11,320 nucleotides of DNA from Eutrophocola sp049446715 (GTDB taxonomy: Bacteria > Pseudomonadota > Gammaproteobacteria > Pseudomonadales > Pseudohongiellaceae), in assembly GCA_049446715.1 (NCBI GenBank), contig JBMTQX010000078.1, positions 1 through 11,320 on the forward strand, in the 5' to 3' direction. Shown piece by piece: positions 5,565 through 11,320 of the stretch. The notes under the pieces were generated by a model that made no database searches, was not told the origin of the DNA, and saw only the letters and a list, made by a program, of their open reading frames with translations. The translations under genes were made by a program, and so were the position numbers. Within the stretch, counting starts at the first letter, position 1; every line of letters starts with the position of its first letter.

Positions 5565-6953
5565 TCAACTGTTCTTGATCAGGTTCGGCAGCCAGGTCGT
5601 CAGTTCCGGCCAGATCGTCAGTAACCCCAGCATCGCCAGCTGAATAATGATGAACGGAATCACGCCCTTGTAGATCTGTGTGGTCTTGATCGATTCCGGG
5701 GCCACGCCGCGCAGGTAGAACAGGGAAAAGCCGAACGGCGGCGTCAGGAATGACGTCTGCAGATTCACGGCCAGCATGACGCCGAGCCAGACCGGGTCCA
5801 GGCCCATGGCCAGCAGCACCGGACCGACAATCGGTACCACCATGTAGGTGATCTCGATGAAATCGAGAATGAAGCCGAGCAGGAATACCACCAGCATGAC
5901 GATGATGGTCGCCATGACCACACCACCGGCCATATCGGTGAAAAACTCTTCTACCACGATATCGCCGCCAAAACCGCGAAATACCAGGGAGAAAATCGCG
6001 GCGCCGACCAGGATCATGTAGACCATCGCCGTGACCTTAGCCGTGGCAATCACCACATCCCGAAAAATGGTCAGGCTGAACTGGCGTTTGGCCATGGCCA
6101 GCAGCATCGCGCCCATACCGCCGACACCGGCAGCTTCTGTCGGGGTGGCAGCACCAGACAGGATCGAACCCAGTACGGCAATGATCAGCAGCAGGGGTGG
6201 TAGCAGGCTTTTGGTCAGGGTCAGCGCGAGCGACTCACGCTGGCCGGACTGCCCTAGATCGGCCGGCTTGGCCGGCGGCGCCAGCTCCGGTTTCAGAATG
6301 GCGATGGCCACTATGATCACCATGTAGCACACCACCAGGATCAGGCCCGGCACCATAGCACCGGCAAACAGGTCGCCCACTGAAACGTTCTGGGTGCGGA
6401 ACACACCCATGTTGAGCTGGGCCTGCTGATAGGCGTTGGAGATGACATCCCCCAGCAGTACCAGGGCAATGGAAGGCGGAATGATCTGGCCTAATGTGCC
6501 GGTGGCGCAGATGGTGCCGGTGGCCAGGGACGGGTTGTAGCCGGCGCGCAGCATGGTCGGCAACGACAGTACGCCCATGGTGACTACCGTGGCGCCGACA
6601 ATGCCGGTGCTGGCCGCCAGCAACATGCCTACCAGGATCACCGACAGGCCGAGGCCGCCACGCATGCGGCCGAACAACAGGGCCATGCCTTCCAGCAATG
6701 ATTCCGCGATTTTCGACTTCTCCAGCATCATGCCCATGAAGACAAACATCGGTACGGCAAACAGGTTGATATTGATCATGATGCCGTAAAAGCGGTTGGG
6801 CACAGCGTTCAGGAAGGCCGCATCAAAGGTGCCGGTGAGCATGCCGATGCCGGCAAATGCCAGCGAGGTACCCGCCAGGGAAAAGGCGACGGGAAAGCCG
6901 CACATCAGCACTAGGCAGACGGCGAGAAACAATAGCAGCGGGATGAATTCCAT
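5565..6953 (-). CDS. dctM: TRAP transporter large permease subunit (DctM)
   Basis: This large inner-membrane subunit carries the substrate across the membrane, driven by sodium, in complex with DctQ. The 462-residue protein is hydrophobic throughout, with about 12 membrane segments. It has the family signatures GQIIPPSIALVLLGD (155-169) and GAATPTEAAG (267-276), and the SxGxxGATV turn near 115-123. A polar loop (about 222-248, with PPAKPADLGQSGQRE) divides the two halves, as in the longer members that partner TakP-type binding proteins. The ATG at 6953 overlaps the dctQ stop by one base (TGATG), so translation is probably coupled. No good ribosome-binding site is seen. The gene ends at the shared terminator with dctP. 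Confidence 0.95.
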   Translation of the reverse strand: MEFIPLLLFLAVCLVLMCGFPVAFSLAGTSLAFAGIGMLTGTFDAAFLNAVPNRFYGIMININLFAVPMFVFMGMMLEKSKIAESLLEGMALLFGRMRGGLGLSVILVGMLLAASTGIVGATVVTMGVLSLPTMLRAGYNPSLATGTICATGTLGQIIPPSIALVLLGDVISNAYQQAQLNMGVFRTQNVSVGDLFAGAMVPGLILVVCYMVIIVAIAILKPELAPPAKPADLGQSGQRESLALTLTKSLLPPLLLIIAVLGSILSGAATPTEAAGVGGMGAMLLAMAKRQFSLTIFRDVVIATAKVTAMVYMILVGAAIFSLVFRGFGGDIVVEEFFTDMAGGVVMATIIVMLVVFLLGFILDFIEITYMVVPIVGPVLLAMGLDPVWLGVMLAVNLQTSFLTPPFGFSLFYLRGVAPESIKTTQIYKGVIPFIIIQLAMLGLLTIWPELTTWLPNLIKNS

Positions 6954-7507
6954 CAGATCGAGGTGTCCGCGTGATCTGCGGTTTCCACCGGTGGCTGCTC
7001 ATCAAAGAACAGAAACAGCACGTTGCGCAGGATTTCCGTGATGCCCTGCAGAATGACCAGCCCGGCCATGACGACGATCAGGGATTTCAACAGGTACACG
7101 TAAGGGATGCCGCCGGCCTCGGGTGAAGTTTCATGAATGCGCCAGGAGGACTGCACATAATCCCAGCTCACCCACAGGATGAACACCGCCACTGGCAACA
7201 GCAGAAAGAGACCGCCCAGCAGATTCACCCAGGCTTTGTAGCGGGGCGAGCCGGGACCGTAAAAAATATCCACGCGCACATGACCGTCATGCTTAAGTGT
7301 ATAGGCGCAGGTGAGCATGAACAGCAGGGCATTCAGGTAGATCAGGGATTCCTGGATGGCGATGGAACCGCTGCTGAAGACATAGCGTGAGACCACGATA
7401 TAGAAGGTCACCAGCACCATGGCAATGGCGCACCAGGAAGCGGTTTTGCCCAGGCCTTCCGTTGCCGCGTCAGAATAGCGAATGACTGTACGCAGGAAGG
7501 TCAGCAC
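6953..7507 (-). CDS. dctQ: TRAP transporter small permease subunit (DctQ)
   Basis: This small membrane subunit holds DctM in a working complex. The 184 residues contain four predicted membrane segments (about 23-45, 52-70, 94-117 and 136-160). They have the DctQ-type RYVF, then an ES in segment 2, and the HVRVDIFY stretch (76-83). Start is GTG at 7505-7507, just one codon (ACC) after the TAA of the upstream cyclophilin-like gene and in the same frame. No strong ribosome-binding site is present, so ribosomes probably reinitiate from that gene. The cytoplasmic tail is acidic (after FFDEQPP). The gene overlaps dctM by one base. Confidence 0.93.
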   Translation of the reverse strand: MLTFLRTVIRYSDAATEGLGKTASWCAIAMVLVTFYIVVSRYVFSSGSIAIQESLIYLNALLFMLTCAYTLKHDGHVRVDIFYGPGSPRYKAWVNLLGGLFLLLPVAVFILWVSWDYVQSSWRIHETSPEAGGIPYVYLLKSLIVVMAGLVILQGITEILRNVLFLFFDEQPPVETADHADTSI

Positions 7508-7510
7508 GGT

Positions 7511-9247
7511 TTACTCGGTGGCTCGGGTAAAGCCGGACAGCCGGAATGTCAGGGTCTCATAGACCGTCATATCAAAGGTGACGTCGTTGAACACCTTGCC
7601 TTTCACGGATATAGACGGCACCACCAGGGTGCCCGCATCCAGATCCATGGTGGCGGTTTCCTGACCCACATCGGTGAGGGCAACAATACTTGAGGTGTCC
7701 ACGCTGAAGGTCAGCACATCGTTCGGGGCCTGGCGCATAATGAAGCGATAGAGTGAATCACCGACATAAACCGGCATGGTGAAACTCTGCGACAGGGGCT
7801 GGTATGTGGCCGTGGTGGTTACGCCGGAATCTCCGTCCCCGTCGCTGCCCGTGCCATTGTCGATATCGCTGACAATGACATCAGTGACATAGACACGGTT
7901 GATAAGCACCAGGTCATCCGCATCCAGGCCATCGTTGTCCTGGTCAGTCACCGGCAGTTCGCCGAAGGCATTGCCCAGGAAGTTCTGCTGGTTGGTGCGC
8001 GGGAGATTGCTGATGGCATCGACCACGGACATGCCGGTAATGACTTCGGCAAATACGGTAAAACCACCATCCACAAAATCGAGTTGGGAATTGTTCACCA
8101 GGTTGACGAACCATTCGCTGGTGGCACTGTTTACCTGGCCACCAATCCGGGCCATGGCGACAGTAGCGCGTAGGTTCGACAGGCCAAACTCGTTCTGGAC
8201 AACCGGATCCTTCTGAATGCCGGCACCGAGCGGCTCAGCCGTATAACCGCCGGCCTGAATAACAAAGTTCGGCACACTGCGGTGGACAATGGTGCCGTCG
8301 TACCGATTGCTGGTGACATAGTTTAGGAAGTTTTGCACGGTTGCCGGGGCGCGATCGGGGAACAGCGCCATGCAGAATTCGCCGACATTGGTATCCACAC
8401 AAACGGCATCTTCGTAAAGTGTGCCATCACCCGGGTCAGTGGCACCGCCATCACCCTCATCGGTACCGCCATCGGTACCGCCATCGGTACCACCATCTGT
8501 GCCGCTATTGGTACCACCATCTGTGCCGCTATTGGTACCACCATCTGTGCCGCCATCGCCACCGTCTGAACCACCATTGTTGTTGAGAAAGTCATCCAGA
8601 TCACCGTCAAAAACATAAGCATCAAAGATGATGAAACGGGGCGAATCGACAGCCGGAGACAGAACATCAATCACCGGTACTCGGGTCAGGCCTTCAAGCC
8701 CCAGGGTAATGGCTGGGAACGCTGACATGATATCGGCAACGTCTTCAAGACTGTTGCCAATCAGGCGGGCAAAAACGGTGTAACCACCATTGGCGGTATC
8801 AAAGCTCGTATTGTCAGTCAGGTTGATCAGGAACTGGCTGGTTGTACTGTCGGGATTGGTCGGATCGTCGGGGACTGCCGCCACGGTACCGCGTAGATTT
8901 GAGACACTGCTTTCATTGGTGATAGGTGCCCGCTTGAAAATCTCTAACAGTGCACTATTACCCCCGGTGCCGGTGTCCACAAAGCGGCCAGCCTGCAGGT
9001 AGGCCGGGCTTTCCGGCTCACTGATGTGAAAAAAGCTTTCCCGGTAGCTGCCCTGCTGGAGATAGGTGAGGAAATTCTGTGCCGTCACCGGGGCTTCGGA
9101 CTCCAGCAGCTCCATACAGATGTCACCCAGGGTGGTTTCCAGGCAGACGATGGTCTGCGCACGCGCCGGCAGGGCAGAGACTAGGGCAATCAGGAAAACG
9201 GTACTGGCAAAAACAGGATATCGGGCGAATTTTTTCACTTGGGTCAT
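7511..9247 (-). CDS. Secreted double-cyclophilin-domain protein (peptidyl-prolyl isomerase-like)
   Basis: Cyclophilins catalyse proline cis-trans isomerisation and help fold exported proteins. I chose the ATG at 9247 (578 residues) over a TTG at 9286 because it begins a good signal peptide (KKFAR, hydrophobic stretch, LPARA cleaved before Q31). Domain 1 (about 32-215) and domain 2 (about 282-460) are both cyclophilin-like. Domain 2 keeps the VHRSVPNFVIQAGGY core with catalytic Arg323. Domain 1 reads HI instead of HR at 74-75, so it may be inactive. Both start with C-x8-C (35/44 and 283/292), implying duplication and perhaps a disulfide. A Gly/Thr/Asp/Asn linker (about 223-277) is encoded by 12-bp repeats. 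A Ca-site-like DQDNDGLDADD lies at 435-445, and the last ~100 residues are an unrecognised beta-rich domain. It is the first gene of the dctQM operon. Confidence 0.88.
   Translation of the reverse strand: MTQVKKFARYPVFASTVFLIALVSALPARAQTIVCLETTLGDICMELLESEAPVTAQNFLTYLQQGSYRESFFHISEPESPAYLQAGRFVDTGTGGNSALLEIFKRAPITNESSVSNLRGTVAAVPDDPTNPDSTTSQFLINLTDNTSFDTANGGYTVFARLIGNSLEDVADIMSAFPAITLGLEGLTRVPVIDVLSPAVDSPRFIIFDAYVFDGDLDDFLNNNGGSDGGDGGTDGGTNSGTDGGTNSGTDGGTDGGTDGGTDEGDGGATDPGDGTLYEDAVCVDTNVGEFCMALFPDRAPATVQNFLNYVTSNRYDGTIVHRSVPNFVIQAGGYTAEPLGAGIQKDPVVQNEFGLSNLRATVAMARIGGQVNSATSEWFVNLVNNSQLDFVDGGFTVFAEVITGMSVVDAISNLPRTNQQNFLGNAFGELPVTDQDNDGLDADDLVLINRVYVTDVIVSDIDNGTGSDGDGDSGVTTTATYQPLSQSFTMPVYVGDSLYRFIMRQAPNDVLTFSVDTSSIVALTDVGQETATMDLDAGTLVVPSISVKGKVFNDVTFDMTVYETLTFRLSGFTRATE
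8461..8556. repeat. 12-bp minisatellite coding the Gly/Thr linker of the cyclophilin protein
   Basis: Eight 12-bp units run head to tail, such as CGGTACCGCCAT at 8461 and 8473. The middle alternates two variants, giving a 24-bp higher unit at 8485-8508 and 8509-8532 and almost again at 8533-8556. Each unit codes four residues (DGGT or NSGT) on the minus strand. Changes in copy number would stay in frame and only alter linker length. Confidence 0.9.
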
Positions 9248-9273
9248 CTTGTAATCCGGCAGGTCAACGCGGG

Positions 9274-9285
9274 TGCAGGCCTGCA
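9274..9285. promoter_or_regulatory. Perfect 12-bp palindrome in the cyclophilin-gene leader
   Basis: TGCAGGCCTGCA is a perfect inverted repeat about 27 bases upstream of the ATG at 9247 and just downstream of the predicted promoter. It could be an operator or a small RNA stem. It is short enough to be chance. Confidence 0.25.
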
Positions 9286-9299
9286 AAAAATGAGGGTTC

Positions 9300-9308
9300 A
9301 GAATACCA
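9300..9308 (-). promoter_or_regulatory. Putative promoter of the cyclophilin-dctQM operon
   Basis: The minus strand reads TGG-TATTCT (9308-9300), an extended -10 with four or five consensus bases. TTCACA, one mismatch from the -35 consensus, lies upstream with a 19-bp spacer. Transcription would begin near 9293, giving a leader of about 45 bases before the ATG at 9247, and too close to the TTG at 9286 for that to be the start. Confidence 0.4.
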
Positions 9309-9552
9309 CAATTCAGGGTTCCCGTGTGAAGTTCAGCGCACCACTGAGATTATTAAGGCCATGTAAATACTAAAGAATTTCGTCAAACCCGTCGGTTTGA
9401 TTAACAATTCCTTAATCATAAATTAACGGCTTATTTACTGAAGCTCAGGTTTCTTTAACCTAAAATTTATCCCGCATTTACAAGGGCTCCCTAAACTGCG
9501 CGCTACTGTGAATTCATCCGCATTCTTGCAAGCGTAATGGAGCCAAATAAGC
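9309..9552. other. AT-rich divergent regulatory region between the cyclophilin gene and the beta-helix protein gene
   Basis: With the leader below it, this is a 305-bp gap without a gene. It is much richer in A+T between about 9361 and 9480 than the rest of the window. It holds a TCAAACC-CGTC-GGTTTGA inverted repeat (9383-9400), three TTAAC copies (9401, 9423, 9455) and an AGGTT/AACCT inverted repeat (9447-9461). TAAAAT (9461-9466) could be a -10 for the rightward gene, without a clear -35. No RNA gene was recognised. Confidence 0.4.
9383..9400. promoter_or_regulatory. Inverted repeat, possible operator
   Basis: TCAAACC (9383-9389) and GGTTTGA (9394-9400) form a 7-bp inverted repeat with a 4-base centre in the AT-rich part of the divergent promoter region. 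It has no T-run on either side, so it is more like an operator than a terminator. Confidence 0.3.
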
Positions 9553-11313
9553 ATGAAAATGAATACCCTTTTTAAACTTTCCGCATTCGCCGCTGCCATA
9601 ATGGCAGCCACTGCACAGGCTGAAGAACTGCCAACCCTGCCGACTGTGGGTATCTCCAGCGCCGTATTTACAGGGGGCGTCACCCTAAACAACGGTGCCA
9701 GCTTCCTGGGCACCGTTCCGCACAACGCCAAGGTTGGCGTCAAGGCTGCCATTAACGTGGCTTCTAGCGATGTCGGTTCTACAGGCAGCATCCTGGTGGT
9801 CGCCAAGGTGGGCAACAAGTTCTTTTTCGCCGACCCCGATGGCTGGACCAGTTTCGCACCTGACACCAGCAGTACATCCCTGGGCATCGTGCCTTACTCG
9901 ACTGGTACCCTGCCAGCCACATTCACTTACTCTGTCGATGATTTGGCTACCGAGCTGGGTGAAACCCTGACAGGCAAGTCCGTGAAAGTCCTGCTAGGCT
10001 ATGCCCCAAACGGAGGCGGCATCCGCTACAGTAAAGCAATCAAGGCCTCTGTCGCTTCTACGCCGTCCAACTCCGTTTGCCCGGACGGTGGTACACCGAC
10101 TCCGGCAGCCAGTGCGTCTAGCAAACCATTCTGTATCCTGTCTGGCACTTACACTGAAGATCTGCATCTGACAGACAATTTTGACTATGTCATCGCTGGC
10201 GCGGTCCGCATCGGTGACGACAACACCGTCAACCCGACCCTGACCATCGACCCGGGTGTCACCACTTACGGTCAGTCAGGCAACGACTTCCTCTGGATCG
10301 ACCGTGGCGCCAAGATCATGGCCAATGGCACCAAGGACAAGCCGATCATCATGACCAGCGCCAACGATGCTGAAGCTACGGCCACAACCCGTGGTGAGTG
10401 GGGCGGCCTGATCATCAACGGCAATGCACCGATCAACGGCTGTTCCGAAGGTACCACGCTCTGTGAGTCCGCCGGTGAAGGCAACTCCGGCATGTACGGC
10501 GGCAATGACCCCGAAGATGACAGCGGCAGCCTGACTTACGTGGTCGTGAAATATGCCGGCTTCCTGATCAATGATCTGGACGAGCTGAACGGTATCGCCT
10601 TCCAGGGTGTGGGCAGCGGCACCAACGTCGACTATGTCCAGGTGCACAACAACCAGGACGACGGCGTTGAGTTCTTCGGCGGCACTGTAAATGCCAAGCA
10701 CCTGTACCTGACCGGTAACCGTGACGACTCCCTTGACTGGACTCAGGGCTGGACGGGTCATGTTCAGCACGTGATCGTTGTGCATGGTACTGACACAGGT
10801 GACCAGGGTTTCGAAATGGACAACAACGGCGACGCGCCGGACTCTACACCGCGCGCCAAGCCAACCATTGCCAACGCGACCCTGATCGGAAATGCCAATA
10901 CCGACATCGGCATGCTGATTCGTGAAGGAACCGGCGGTAACTTCTACAACTTTGTTATTGCTGGTTTCGGCGACGGCTGTATCGACATTGATACTGCAGA
11001 AACCTTCACTGCAGCAGGTACACCGAACAACCTGACCGGTACCCTGACCATGAACAACTCCGTGGTTGATTGCAGCAAGAACTTTGTTGAAGACACTGAC
11101 GAAGCCTATACCGTTGAAGCCTGGTTCACTGGTCAGGATGGCAACACTGAAACCTCAATCAATATGACTGACTACATCAACACGTCTGATGTGAATGCGC
11201 TGAGTGCGTTTGACCCCACCCAACTGGGTTCATTCTTTGACGCAGCCAGTTACGTGGGGGCAGTCAAAGACTCAGACAGCGACTGGACTGAAGGCTGGAC
11301 TTACAAGCCGTAA
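9553..11313 (+). CDS. Secreted protein with predicted parallel beta-helix, function unknown
   Basis: The 586-residue protein has a clear signal peptide, cut after AQA at residue 23, and a GGAG ribosome-binding site 10 bases before the ATG. Residues 28-165 form a Gly/Ser/Thr/Val-rich beta-type domain with FFADPDGWTSFAP. A Pro/Ser/Ala spacer (about 176-193) is followed by a long right-handed beta-helix-like part: LTIDPGVTTYG (230-240), GAKIMANGTKDKPIIMTS (252-269), EWGGLIINGNAPING (282-296) and a closing VGAVKDSDSDWTEGWTYKP. I recall similar large proteins of unknown role in aquatic bacteria, sometimes misnamed as transporters. There are six cysteines in the mature protein (176, 194, 297, 304, 476, 507), compatible with disulfides, and many Asp/Asn that could bind calcium. 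It may sit on or leave the cell surface; no sorting signal was seen. No enzyme active site was identified. It is divergent from the cyclophilin operon. Confidence 0.85.
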   Translation: MKMNTLFKLSAFAAAIMAATAQAEELPTLPTVGISSAVFTGGVTLNNGASFLGTVPHNAKVGVKAAINVASSDVGSTGSILVVAKVGNKFFFADPDGWTSFAPDTSSTSLGIVPYSTGTLPATFTYSVDDLATELGETLTGKSVKVLLGYAPNGGGIRYSKAIKASVASTPSNSVCPDGGTPTPAASASSKPFCILSGTYTEDLHLTDNFDYVIAGAVRIGDDNTVNPTLTIDPGVTTYGQSGNDFLWIDRGAKIMANGTKDKPIIMTSANDAEATATTRGEWGGLIINGNAPINGCSEGTTLCESAGEGNSGMYGGNDPEDDSGSLTYVVVKYAGFLINDLDELNGIAFQGVGSGTNVDYVQVHNNQDDGVEFFGGTVNAKHLYLTGNRDDSLDWTQGWTGHVQHVIVVHGTDTGDQGFEMDNNGDAPDSTPRAKPTIANATLIGNANTDIGMLIREGTGGNFYNFVIAGFGDGCIDIDTAETFTAAGTPNNLTGTLTMNNSVVDCSKNFVEDTDEAYTVEAWFTGQDGNTETSINMTDYINTSDVNALSAFDPTQLGSFFDAASYVGAVKDSDSDWTEGWTYKP

Positions 11314-11320
11314 GACAAGC

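Noticed and set aside
8323..8670. Long open frames on both strands across the linker repeats
   Set aside because: They arise because the 12-bp repeat has no stops in any frame; they have no plausible start signals, and the cyclophilin frame explains the region.
9248..9286. TTG start at 9286 for the cyclophilin protein
   Set aside because: It would put 13 polar residues before the signal peptide and falls almost at the predicted transcription start; the ATG at 9247 gives a proper signal peptide.
1..11320. HexR operators of the TTGT-N7/8-ACAA type
   Set aside because: I scanned TTGT and ACAA occurrences by eye in intergenic DNA and found none with the right partner; one looser pair near 7856-7870 is inside a gene with the wrong spacing.

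Overview
The window looks like chromosomal DNA from a gammaproteobacterium, possibly marine or aquatic. This rests on the resemblance of the encoded proteins: a HexR-type regulator, an UvrD close to the Pseudomonas/Marinobacter type, an alpha-keto-acid-type TRAP transporter and a secreted beta-helix protein. It is moderately GC-rich and coding-dense. There is no insertion sequence, tRNA, rRNA, CRISPR array or phage gene. The species cannot be named from the sequence alone.

Layout: (1) 1-319 (+), the 3' end of an SGNH-type (OafA-like acyltransferase C-terminal) gene that appears frameshifted. (2) 327-1193 (-), a HexR/RpiR-family sugar-phosphate-sensing regulator that seems to start at CTG. Its upstream region holds a promoter, a perfect 14-bp palindrome and two flanking 8-bp direct repeats. 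(3) 1427-1645 (-), a cold-shock protein whose leader carries two tandem terminator-like hairpins. (4) 1829-4081 (+), DNA helicase II (uvrD), possibly translated from a leaderless or nearly leaderless mRNA. (5) 4174-5283 (+), a TRAP solute-binding lipoprotein of the TakP/alpha-keto-acid type. (6) 5284-5564, a non-coding stretch packed with folded elements: an imperfect hairpin, one degenerate and one good REP-like repeat, and a bidirectional terminator. (7) 9247-5565 (-), an apparent operon: a secreted double-cyclophilin protein, then dctQ, then dctM. (8) 9248-9552, an AT-rich divergent promoter region. (9) 9553-11313 (+), a secreted probable parallel beta-helix protein of unknown function.

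How the parts may work together: the binding protein (dctP) and the membrane subunits (dctQM) converge on one shared terminator instead of forming one operon, so the two halves of the transporter need separate promoters. The transporter probably imports small 2-oxo acids. A HexR-like regulator, whose relatives sense the Entner-Doudoroff intermediate KDPG, lies nearby, but no HexR operator of the published types was found in the window, so a regulatory link is only a guess. The best candidates for undescribed biology are the tandem terminator-like leader of the cold-shock gene, the two-domain cyclophilin embedded in a TRAP operon, and the structured repeats around hexR and dctP.
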